Source of the DNA: an uncultured Gammaproteobacteria bacterium
GTDB taxonomy: Bacteria > Pseudomonadota > Gammaproteobacteria > Arenicellales > JAANXG01
Direction of reading: 5' to 3'
Assembly (NCBI GenBank): GCA_947259875.1
Contig: CAMYNX010000042.1
Span: 1-32,134 of the forward strand
DNA length: 32,134 nucleotides
Both the position numbers and the translations under genes were made by a program. The notes beneath the pieces were generated by a model that saw only the letters and a program-made list of their open reading frames with translations, was not told the origin of the DNA and did no database searches. Positions within the stretch are counted from its first letter, which is position 1; each line of letters begins with the position of its first letter. Below, piece after piece: positions 7,701 to 15,638 of this stretch.

Positions 7701-10700
7701 ATGACGATAAAAGCTGACGATTTGGATTACCAAGCACTGCAGACCCTAGAAGGACTACAGCATCTCGATCATCAATTCCTGTTATCAGTCGAGGAACGCG
7801 ATCCCGGTCTTTACGATCAGTTGTGCCGTTATCGGAACTCCGACACAAAACTCAGCGCATTGGAGATTAGCCGTCTGTTGTTAGCTGTCGCACCCATGCT
7901 GGAGGAATTTCTGGCGCACCGTTTTGGCATCAAAGCTTCGTTGCAAGAGGTCAATGAGGATATCGACAGACAGAACCTGGTTGCGCAATTCAAGAAGGAG
8001 TTTGTGCAAAAACGCGCACGTAGGATACATGGTAATGACTCCGACTCGTTCTCTTCGCTGTCACAATGGCTGGACAATCAGGTTGCACACTATCCAGAAG
8101 CAAGGTCTGATAAAGAGCTTGCGGTAGCTAAGTTCGCAAATCATCTCCTGGATGATCCGGAAACCAACGCCTCGTCAGTGGCGCATCTAACCGAGTGGTG
8201 CGCGCGTGCGCGACAGCAGAAGAATGATGAATCAGCGGTGAAGGATTGGATCAGCTTTCGGTTACCGCAACCGGTCGATCCTGCTCGCCTAGTGCCGTTG
8301 AACAAGAGCACCAACGGGCCCATTGAGCGACTCGAGGCCAGAACGGAAACACTGCGCCGTCGGGACGGTTTTTCTCTTACCGATTCACGCATGTCTATGC
8401 GTGAGGTGATGGACCAAGTTAATTATTGCGTTTATTGCCACAATCAGGACGGCGACTTCTGCTCCAAGGGATTCCCAAAGAAAAAGAAACAACCGGAACT
8501 CGGGCTCAAGGTCGACGCATTAGGCGTCACCCTGACTGGTTGTCCATTGGAGGAAAAGATCTCAGAGATGCAGTTGTTGAAACGGGATGGCAAAAACTTG
8601 GCCGCACTCGCGGTCGCCATGGTGGACAACCCGATGATTCCCGCCACCGGGCATCGGATCTGTAACGATTGCATGAAGGCTTGCATTTACCAAAAGCAGG
8701 ACCCCGTAGATATCCCACAAATTGAAACCCGCGTATTGACCGACGTGTTAAATCTGCCGTGGGGGGTCGAGATCTACGACCTGCTGGTGCGCTGGAATCC
8801 GCTGCGCCGCCGGCAATTCCTGCCGCGCCCTGACAACGACCGCAAAGTCCTGATCGTCGGCATGGGGCCCGCGGGTTTCACCATGGCCCATCACCTGACC
8901 ATGGAAGGCTGCACCGTGATTGGCATCGACGGACTGAAAATTGAGCCGTTACCACAACACCTCATCGACGAACCGGTGCACAGTTATGCTGATTTATGTG
9001 AGTCGCTGGAGGAACGAATCATGGCTGGGTTCGGGGGGGTCGCTGAATACGGCATCACCGTGCGCTGGGACAAGAATTTCCTGAAATTGATTTATCTCAC
9101 ACTCGCGAGAAGGTCCTCGTTTCGCGTGGTCGGTGGCGTCCGATTTGGCGGAACAATGACCTTGGATGACGCCTGGTCACTGGGCTTTGATCATGTGTGC
9201 GTCGCGACAGGCGCCGGGTTACCTCGGGTTGTCGGGATGGGCAACAGCCTTGCCCGCGGCATGCGTCAAGCCAATGACTTTCTGATGGCATTACAACTCA
9301 CCGGGGCCGCAAAGTCGGACAGTCTGGCAAATCTCCAGGTGCGATTACCCGCCGTGGTCATTGGTGGTGGTTTGACCGCCATCGACACCGCCACCGAGGT
9401 CCAGGCTTATTACGTGAAGCAAGTCGAAAAAACCTTGGATCGCTTTGAACAACTCACCGCGAGGCAAGACGAGCAGTCGCTGTTCGACGAGCTGGATGAG
9501 GAAGGACGACTCGTTCTAAACGAGTTCTTGCAACACGGCCAGGCGGTGCGCGCCGAACGAGAACGGGCGGCAATCACTGGCGAGCGCCCCGACTTTAACC
9601 GGTTAATTCGAGAATGGGGGGGCGTGACCATTCTTTACCGCCGCAGCATTAACGAATCCCCGGCATACCTGCGTAACCATGAGGAGATCATCAAAGCCAT
9701 GGAGGAAGGCGTTTACTATGTCGAAGGTCTGGAACCATTGCGTGCGGAACTTGACCATTTTGGGCATGTAGAAACGTTGGTATGTCGACAGCGCGTAAAG
9801 CGGGAGGGTCGTTGGATGTCCCTCGGCAAAGAAGTGAATGTGCCTTCCCGCGCAATTATGGTCGCCGCTGGCACGTTTCCAAACATCATCTACGAACTCG
9901 AACATCCGGGCACCTTACGCATCGAAGACAACCATTTTCTTGCTCACGTGGCCCATAGGCATGGCGTGCAGCCGGTGGGGGTTGCCGAACATTGCAAGGC
10001 ACCGGAGTTTGGCCCGTTTACGTCTTATGATCGAGACCATCGCCGCGTGAGCTTCATCGGTGATGCCCATCCGGTATTTAATGGCAGTGTGGTGAAAGCT
10101 ATCACCTCCGCCAACCGAAGCTACCCGGAAATCGTTGCCGATTTGATGGCATTACCCGAACCCCGACCAAGGCATTCGGATCCGTCACTGTTTATCCACG
10201 CTGTAGCTGACCAACTGACCACACGCATTGCCGACATTGATTTCAAACATCCTGTCGTCATTGAACTTTGGGTGCGGGCGCCGATGGCGGCAAAGAATTT
10301 CCAGCCTGGGCAGTTTTTTCGCCTGCAGACCTATGAAACATCGAGTCCCAAAAGCAACGGTACACGCTTGCAGATCCCGTTGTTGACAATCAGCGGCGCC
10401 GGAGTGCGGGGAGATTGCGTTCGATTGCTGTTATTGCGATTCGGAGCCAATGCCCAACTTGCCGAGCAGCTCAAACCTGGTGATCGAATTGTGTTGATGG
10501 GACCCACCGGCGCACCAACTGAGATTGATAATGACAAGACCGTTCTCGTAATCGCCGGCAGCTGGGGGGCAGCGGTGATGCTTGGTCTGGGCCCCGCGCT
10601 CCGCGCCAAGAATAATCGTGTCCTTTACTTCTCTGCTTACGATACGGCAGAACAAGTATATTATCAGGATGAATTGGAGCAATGTGCGGATCAAATCGTA

Positions 10701-11183
10701 TGGGCGACTGCAGAAGGAGCGCCGATTACCGCAAATCGTCCCCAAGACATCAGCGTCCAGAGCCGCAACGTCATTGATCTGCTACGACAATATCACCGCG
10801 GCGAATTTTCGGGACCGGACCAAGGAATCCAGTTAACCGATGTAAATGAGGTTTTGGTCATTGGTTCGACCGGTTTGCTTAGAGGGCTTCAGTCAGCAAT
10901 GCAGTCCGACCTACGCCACATATTCCGCGAAGACGTTAACATCCTGGGCACAGTGGGTAGCCCGATGCAGTGCATGTTGAAGGGTGTCTGCGCACAATGC
11001 CTGCAATGGCAAATAGATCCCGACAGTGGCGAACGTACCCGTGCAGTATTCTCGTGCGCCATGCAAGACCAACCTTTGATGTGGATCGATATCGACAATC
11101 TGGCGGCACGACAGGCACAAAACCGCCTGCAGGAACACCTTGGTGCAATGTGGGTGGAATATGTACTGGACAAATCCGGTTGA
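7701..11183 (+). CDS. Large Fe-S flavoprotein oxidoreductase, NfnB/GltD-like fused to NfnA/PyrK-like
   Basis: A 1160-residue cytoplasmic protein. Residues 1-230 are helical and not recognised. Next comes a ferredoxin-like cysteine region: C243-x2-C246-x7-C254, C281, C321-x2-C324-x3-C328, resembling the two-cluster N-terminal domain of GltD, NfnB and dihydropyrimidine dehydrogenase. A two-dinucleotide flavin domain follows (FAD motif G387-M-G-P-A-G392; second nucleotide motif G555-G-G-L-T-A with I-D-T-A). After about residue 830 there is a ferredoxin-reductase-like module (P-G-Q-F-F-R-L flavin strand, V-L-V-I-A-G-S-W-G nucleotide loop) and a [2Fe-2S]-type set C1091-x5-C1097-x2-C1100-x18-C1119, as in PyrK/NfnA. 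The domain content equals NfnB plus NfnA in one chain. NAD(P)H-linked transhydrogenase or electron-bifurcating activity is a hypothesis. It is probably transcribed alone. Confidence 0.75.
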   Translation: MTIKADDLDYQALQTLEGLQHLDHQFLLSVEERDPGLYDQLCRYRNSDTKLSALEISRLLLAVAPMLEEFLAHRFGIKASLQEVNEDIDRQNLVAQFKKEFVQKRARRIHGNDSDSFSSLSQWLDNQVAHYPEARSDKELAVAKFANHLLDDPETNASSVAHLTEWCARARQQKNDESAVKDWISFRLPQPVDPARLVPLNKSTNGPIERLEARTETLRRRDGFSLTDSRMSMREVMDQVNYCVYCHNQDGDFCSKGFPKKKKQPELGLKVDALGVTLTGCPLEEKISEMQLLKRDGKNLAALAVAMVDNPMIPATGHRICNDCMKACIYQKQDPVDIPQIETRVLTDVLNLPWGVEIYDLLVRWNPLRRRQFLPRPDNDRKVLIVGMGPAGFTMAHHLTMEGCTVIGIDGLKIEPLPQHLIDEPVHSYADLCESLEERIMAGFGGVAEYGITVRWDKNFLKLIYLTLARRSSFRVVGGVRFGGTMTLDDAWSLGFDHVCVATGAGLPRVVGMGNSLARGMRQANDFLMALQLTGAAKSDSLANLQVRLPAVVIGGGLTAIDTATEVQAYYVKQVEKTLDRFEQLTARQDEQSLFDELDEEGRLVLNEFLQHGQAVRAERERAAITGERPDFNRLIREWGGVTILYRRSINESPAYLRNHEEIIKAMEEGVYYVEGLEPLRAELDHFGHVETLVCRQRVKREGRWMSLGKEVNVPSRAIMVAAGTFPNIIYELEHPGTLRIEDNHFLAHVAHRHGVQPVGVAEHCKAPEFGPFTSYDRDHRRVSFIGDAHPVFNGSVVKAITSANRSYPEIVADLMALPEPRPRHSDPSLFIHAVADQLTTRIADIDFKHPVVIELWVRAPMAAKNFQPGQFFRLQTYETSSPKSNGTRLQIPLLTISGAGVRGDCVRLLLLRFGANAQLAEQLKPGDRIVLMGPTGAPTEIDNDKTVLVIAGSWGAAVMLGLGPALRAKNNRVLYFSAYDTAEQVYYQDELEQCADQIVWATAEGAPITANRPQDISVQSRNVIDLLRQYHRGEFSGPDQGIQLTDVNEVLVIGSTGLLRGLQSAMQSDLRHIFREDVNILGTVGSPMQCMLKGVCAQCLQWQIDPDSGERTRAVFSCAMQDQPLMWIDIDNLAARQAQNRLQEHLGAMWVEYVLDKSG

Positions 11184-11538
11184 CCCGTAGGGTGCGCAAG
11201 CTGTAGGAGTAACGGCCGCCGACTGGCGGGACCTCGGTGGCAAATGAATAGGCTATGAAACACATATTCAACCCCGCGCACAACCTCAAAGGCCTTAGCC
11301 TCAAATGCCTTAGGTTCTAACTTGAGTCGACAGACATTGTCAGATTTGGCTTGGTTTCATCTAGCCATTATCGACGGTTCGCGATCCATTGCTGTCCTTC
11401 GAGTGTAAGGGAACACCTGTTCGGTATAAGAGTTGCAAGCTGACATTGCAGAAAGTTGCGCTCTGTCTGTTAGCGAAGCGTTGCACGAATGCTCGGATAG
11501 TTGTTTGCGGACATAATTCGAGAGCATAAGCTAGTAGA
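11184..11538. other. Gene-free stretch with a short tandem repeat
   Basis: No supported gene in about 355 bases between two converging genes. At 11284-11313 there is a tandem duplication of 15 bases with one mismatch (CCTCAAAGGCCTTAG then CCTCAAATGCCTTAG). A short minus-strand open frame at 11361-11591 has no family features. No clear terminator is seen. Confidence 0.5.
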
Positions 11539-11910
11539 TCACAAAAAAGTAAACGTGAAGTCCGTCCACCCTGGGGGACACTGCTCGGCATCTACATTAA
11601 ATGTCCCCCCTTCCGGGTTCGTACAGGCAAGATTAGGGAATGCGACACCCTCCGGAACGACTGTCCAGCCCGCTGGACACACTTTGTCAAAAACTTGATA
11701 CAGTGTCTCATCCTGATTCCTGCAACGAACCCAGTCTCCCCCGCAAAAGGGGAAGCCGGGGTCAGAAATTCTGCACTCGTCGCTGAATAGGTTACCGCCG
11801 CCACTAGACGTGCCACCGCCGCCACAGCCCGTTGCCATGGATAAACCAATAATGGGAACAAGGATGCGAAGCTTGTGGAGTGTGAATCGATGTTTGACAG
11901 TGTTTTTCAT
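11539..11910 (-). CDS. Small Cys-rich lipoprotein of unknown function
   Basis: A 123-residue protein with a lipoprotein signal: charged N-terminus, hydrophobic core I-L-V-P-I-I-G-L-S-M-A-T and lipobox A-T-G-C with the acylated C29. A Gly/Ser linker follows (G-G-G-G-T-S-S-G-G-G), then a short domain with seven more cysteines in which C-P-x-G-W-T occurs twice (V-C-P-A-G-W-T and Q-C-P-P-G-W-T), indicating an internal repeat held by disulfides. The start is fixed by a strong ribosome site (TGGAGGTA about nine bases upstream); an upstream in-frame ATG lacks one. It should sit at the inner face of the outer membrane or on the cell surface. I do not recognise the family. It stands alone in a gene-poor region. 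Confidence 0.65.
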   Translation of the reverse strand: MKNTVKHRFTLHKLRILVPIIGLSMATGCGGGGTSSGGGNLFSDECRISDPGFPFCGGDWVRCRNQDETLYQVFDKVCPAGWTVVPEGVAFPNLACTNPEGGTFNVDAEQCPPGWTDFTFTFL

Positions 11911-12590
11911 CGCTGCTCTACCTCCATTCGTGCGGGGCGGCAGCATCACCCGACATGGTCAGACTCGCTGTAACGCACCCAATTTGTTGCCTTAGGAGGC
12001 TAGAAGGTGGAGGGCAAGAACAATCCCCTCAATAAGCACAGGTCTAGCGAATCGCTGAAGGACATTTATTTAGGATTCGAACGGACCACGCGGTGAGACT
12101 GTCACGGCTGAACACGCGGGTCGTCGCCTTCAAGCGCGAATATTTAGATGATTCAAGCCACAAAGTCCTTGATCTGAATCAATAGAAACTTCCGGTTTGC
12201 TTGGGATTCGCCGAAACTTGGAGCTTGCACTACTCGAGATGTTGCATTGGGATCGTTCGGACCACGACGCGGCTATGTGCGATGCTAGCTCTGGGGGATC
12301 CATCGCAATCGTGAATAATGACGAGAATTAACGTGCTTGAGTCTATTCGATGTGCACGGGTAAAAACGAACCGAAACACGCATCGCCACACGTACAACCC
12401 AAGCTGGGGGAAGCCCGAAGACTCCGCCCGCTCTTGCTCATAAAGGCGGGTGGCACGCCTGGAACACTTCCGGCACCGGACGTTTGGCATCATGTTTTGT
12501 CGGTGTTCGAAGGTTAGGTCCTGACTGCGGACCAACAGGTTTAGACTCTATCGGACGATGACTGTCTGGTTACGTGCGAGTCAGCACCCC
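11911..12590. other. Gene-poor stretch of about 680 bases
   Basis: Only weak coding candidates are visible, described separately at 12007-12185. A 101-codon minus-strand open frame at 12230-12535 has no recognisable domain or ribosome site and is not called. The stretch may hold decayed genes, but I cannot assign a parent family. Confidence 0.45.
12007..12185 (+). pseudogene. Two overlapping mini-ORFs, possible frameshifted small gene
   Basis: A 29-residue frame starts at GTG 12007 behind a strong AGGAGG site (11994-11999, seven bases before) and begins M-E-G-K-N-N-P-L-N-K-H. Its TGA at 12094-12096 overlaps a second frame (GTG at 12093) of 30 residues ending K-V-L-D-L-N-Q at 12185. The layout suits either a translationally coupled pair of tiny peptides or one gene of about 60 codons broken by a single-base shift. 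Neither peptide is recognised. Support is limited to the good ribosome site and the continuity across the shift. Confidence 0.25.
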
Positions 12591-13358
12591 TCAAGAGGAT
12601 TGTTTTTGATTCCTGGGCGGGTTTTCCTGGTGCTGGTATTGCTCCAGGGCCTCGCGAACGGTGGCTAGTATTTTTTCCAACACCGGTAACAGATTTTCTT
12701 GTCCCTGCCTTGCCAGATCCTTGCCTAGTTCAGACAAGTCATGCTTCAGCGCCTGATACTGCTGGTCCAATTGCTTAGCGGTTTCCTTCGATTTATTTTC
12801 CAGAGAACCGAGCAAAGATTCCAACTCGCGCCGCGCCTGGTCCGAGGATTGACCTACCGCTTGTTCCAACCCTGCGAGGTCTTCTTGCAGCTTGTTTTTC
12901 TGTTGCTCCCATTCGGGACTCGAAAAGTACTCCTGCAAAGAACTAAGTGCCTCGCCGACTTGTTTATTAGTTTGGTCCAGGGTCTCTCCGGCACGCCATG
13001 CCAGAAGCTCCAGACTTGAATCTATAGCGAGCAATTCATGGCCCGCATCAAGTGGACTGGAGCCAGTGGTCGAATTATAGATTTCTACCACATGGGTCGA
13101 GTCCTGTGTTACGACCATCACCGCAGCATTGCTCCGCAAGCTCGTTGCTTTGTCTGGATCCAGCGCCAAGACTGCTTTTGTCCGTTGATCGATATTCTCG
13201 AGCTTGGCGACCTTTCCGATCTGCTCACCGTCCAGCATCACTGCGTCACCCTTGTGTAGCCCAGGCACGGCGGCGAAAGACACCACCACCTCCAAACTGC
13301 GCGAGCACCCAGCAAGTCCTATCGCGACAATGCTAAAAATCACCATCCATTTATTCAT
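12591..13358 (-). CDS. MCE/MlaD-domain lipoprotein
   Basis: A 255-residue lipoprotein: signal with lipobox L-A-G-C18, then an MCE (MlaD-like) domain at about 23-95 (V-V-V-S-F-A-A-V-P-G-L-H-K-G-D-A-V-M-L-D-G followed by Q-I-G-K-V). The rest (about 125-250) is Gln/Glu/Lys-rich and strongly helical, likely coiled coil. MCE domains form rings or tubes that carry phospholipids between the inner and outer membranes (MlaD, PqiB, YebT). Here the lipid anchor replaces the usual transmembrane helix. No ABC permease or ATPase gene is adjacent, so it would work with components encoded elsewhere. A ribosome site (GGGAGA, about nine bases upstream) supports the start. It lies downstream of the tartronate semialdehyde reductase gene on the same strand, 63 bases away. 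Confidence 0.75.
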   Translation of the reverse strand: MNKWMVIFSIVAIGLAGCSRSLEVVVSFAAVPGLHKGDAVMLDGEQIGKVAKLENIDQRTKAVLALDPDKATSLRSNAAVMVVTQDSTHVVEIYNSTTGSSPLDAGHELLAIDSSLELLAWRAGETLDQTNKQVGEALSSLQEYFSSPEWEQQKNKLQEDLAGLEQAVGQSSDQARRELESLLGSLENKSKETAKQLDQQYQALKHDLSELGKDLARQGQENLLPVLEKILATVREALEQYQHQENPPRNQKQSS

Positions 13359-13421
13359 CGGCGCATTCTCCCGGCTGATAGATAACTATCAATTTTACAA
13401 ACATTTTTAGATGTGATGACA

Positions 13422-14309
13422 TTACGATAACTTAAGGCGATTCCGTGCCTCGAGAACCTGCAGCACGGCGGTAGTATCTAATTCACCGTACCCCGAATCC
13501 ACGGTCCGATTAATACCCTCAGCGGCCAGTTTAGTGCCATCTAGATCGAGCTGGCAGTCACGCATGGTCTCCAATGCGATACGCATGTCTTTGTTGTGCA
13601 ACTTCGCCTTGAAACCAGGTACAAAATTACGGTCCAGCATACGCTGGCCATGGAAATCCAACACCCGGCTGGCGGCAAATCCACCGAGCAAGGCTTCCCG
13701 CACACGGCCAGGATCGACTCCGGCCGCCTTGGCCAGCAACAACGCCTCTGCAGTTGCTAAAATATGCTGCGCCACCAACAGTTGGTTACAGGCCTTTGCC
13801 ACCTGGCCGGCGCCATGATCCCCTACCAGAACAATATTCTCACCCATAGCCTCCAACAACGGTTTCACGCGGTCAAATACCGCTGGATCACCGCCAACCA
13901 TTATCGATAAGGTACCCTCCCGTGCGCCAATATCGCCGCCAGATACCGGCGCATCCAACATATCCATGCCTGTCTCCGCCAGCCGTGTCGCCAAGTCGCG
14001 CGCGGATGAAGCGGAACTAGTCGTCATATCGACTAGCACCTTACCCGGGACCGCCGCCTCAATTACGCCTTTAGCGCCAAGCACAATCTGTTCCACATCC
14101 GGCGTATCACCAACTATCGTGATAATAACGTCTGCATGATCGGTTACTTGTTCCGGCGAGTCGCATAGGGTGGCCCCAGCCTGGATCAACGGCAAGGCCT
14201 TTTCTTGTGTACGTGCGAATACCCACACCGGATAACCGGCACGGATCACGTTCAATGCCATGGGCAGACCCATAATGCCGGTACCGATGAATCCTACTTT
14301 GTCAGTCAT
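13422..14309 (-). CDS. garR: 2-hydroxy-3-oxopropionate (tartronate semialdehyde) reductase
   Basis: A 295-residue member of the beta-hydroxyacid dehydrogenase family. It has the N-terminal Rossmann motif G-F-I-G-T-G-I-M-G-L-P-M-A, the substrate-binding motif D-A-P-V-S-G-G, and the catalytic-lysine segment G-A-G-Q-V-A-K-A-C-N-Q. It reduces tartronate semialdehyde to D-glycerate with NAD(P)H. The divergently placed glycerate kinase 51 bases away would take the next step, which favours this substrate over 3-hydroxyisobutyrate. GAGG seven bases before the ATG supports the start. Glyoxylate carboligase is not in the window. The closest alternative is 3-hydroxyisobutyrate dehydrogenase. Confidence 0.85.
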   Translation of the reverse strand: MTDKVGFIGTGIMGLPMALNVIRAGYPVWVFARTQEKALPLIQAGATLCDSPEQVTDHADVIITIVGDTPDVEQIVLGAKGVIEAAVPGKVLVDMTTSSASSARDLATRLAETGMDMLDAPVSGGDIGAREGTLSIMVGGDPAVFDRVKPLLEAMGENIVLVGDHGAGQVAKACNQLLVAQHILATAEALLLAKAAGVDPGRVREALLGGFAASRVLDFHGQRMLDRNFVPGFKAKLHNKDMRIALETMRDCQLDLDGTKLAAEGINRTVDSGYGELDTTAVLQVLEARNRLKLS

Positions 14310-14360
14310 GTGTTAACCTCATTATCCTGTGCCGTCCAAAGCTGAATTTTACAAATACCA

Positions 14361-15623
14361 ATGCAACTGTCAGATAACCCCAAAAACTTGTTATTGGAAC
14401 TTTACAACACCGCGGTCGATTCAGTACATCCGACACGCTGCGTACCACCGTTGCTACCGCCACCACCTGCTGGACGCACCATTGTCATCGGCGCCGGTAA
14501 AGGCGCTGCGGCGATGGCCCATGCCGTCGAGGAAAACTGGGCATCGGGTTGCGAGGGCACCGTGGTTACCCGCTACGGACATAGCGTTCGCTGTCAATCC
14601 ATCAGAGTCATCGAGGCCGGCCATCCGGTTCCCGACGACGTGGGACAAACTGCCGCCCGCGAGATCATGGAACTGGTGTCCGGTCTGAATAAAGACGACA
14701 TGGTGCTGTGTCTGATCTCCGGTGGCGGCTCCGCATTGCTATCGCTACCCGCGCCCGGCGTCACTTTAGCGGACAAACAGCATATCAACCAACAACTACT
14801 CAAGTCCGGCGCCAACATCAGCGAGATGAATACAGTACGCAAGCACCTATCCGCCATTAAGGGTGGGCAACTCGCACTGCGATGCGCGCCGGCCCAAGTG
14901 GCGACGCTGATTATCTCGGACGTGCCTGGTGATGATCCAGCCACGGTTGCCTCCGGTCCCACGGTACCCGATCACACCACTCAGCAAGATGCTCTCGCAA
15001 TCCTAGACCGCTATAGCATTGACACTGGTAATCATATCCTCTCCCATCTCTCCGATCCAAGAAATGAGACGCCCAAACCGGGTGATCCTCGATTCGAGCG
15101 AGTATCAAATACCGTGATTGCAACCGCACGCCAGGCATTGCATGCCGCGGCATCGTTTTGCGATCAGCATGGCATTAAGCCTCTGGTGCTCGGTGATGAT
15201 ATCGAAGGTGAAGCAAGCGAGGTAGCGGTAGAACATGCGGCACGTGCAAACCGTTTGTTGCAAGACTCCGGTAACCGTTCATGCGTGATCCTGTCCGGCG
15301 GCGAAACCACCGTGACCGTGCATGGCGCCGGCCGTGGCGGACGTAACGTGGAATACCTGCTGAGCCTGGCGATCGCCCTGGGCGATCAACACAATATCTA
15401 TGCGCTGGCTTGTGATACCGATGGCATAGATGGTACCGAAGACAATGCCGGCGCGATGATTACACCGGATACCTTGGATCGTGCCCGGGCTTTAGACCTC
15501 GATCCCGCAGCTTATCTGCAAAACAACGATGCTTATGGCTTTTTCTCGGCATTGGATGACCTGGTCATAACCGGTCCAACGCTCACCAACGTCAACGACT
15601 TTCGCGCCATCTTTGTGTCTTGA
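14361..15623 (+). CDS. Glycerate 2-kinase (MOFRL family)
   Basis: A 420-residue protein of the TtuD/GckA type. The N-terminal GCK domain shows V-I-G-A-G-K-G-A-A-A-M-A, the L-I-S-G-G-G-S-A-L-L phosphate/nucleotide loop and the L-I-I-S-D-V-P-G-D-D motif. The C-terminal MOFRL domain shows L-S-G-G-E-T-T-V-T-V and G-R-G-G-R-N-V-E. It phosphorylates D-glycerate, giving 2-phosphoglycerate in this enzyme class, so glyoxylate- or tartrate-derived carbon enters lower glycolysis. It is divergent from the tartronate semialdehyde reductase gene with a shared 51-base promoter region. The start lacks an obvious ribosome site but matches the usual N-terminus. The end faces the convergent SPOR-barrel gene 15 bases away. 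Confidence 0.88.
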   Translation: MQLSDNPKNLLLELYNTAVDSVHPTRCVPPLLPPPPAGRTIVIGAGKGAAAMAHAVEENWASGCEGTVVTRYGHSVRCQSIRVIEAGHPVPDDVGQTAAREIMELVSGLNKDDMVLCLISGGGSALLSLPAPGVTLADKQHINQQLLKSGANISEMNTVRKHLSAIKGGQLALRCAPAQVATLIISDVPGDDPATVASGPTVPDHTTQQDALAILDRYSIDTGNHILSHLSDPRNETPKPGDPRFERVSNTVIATARQALHAAASFCDQHGIKPLVLGDDIEGEASEVAVEHAARANRLLQDSGNRSCVILSGGETTVTVHGAGRGGRNVEYLLSLAIALGDQHNIYALACDTDGIDGTEDNAGAMITPDTLDRARALDLDPAAYLQNNDAYGFFSALDDLVITGPTLTNVNDFRAIFVS

Positions 15624-15638
15624 TGACCGGGCTCTGAC

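Noticed and set aside
12070-12090. GGATTCGAAC resembling a tRNA T-arm
   Set aside because: No matching acceptor, anticodon or D-arm sequence around it.
12230-12535. Minus-strand open frame of 101 codons
   Set aside because: No ribosome site, no family pattern and amino-acid use typical of chance frames in a gene-poor stretch.
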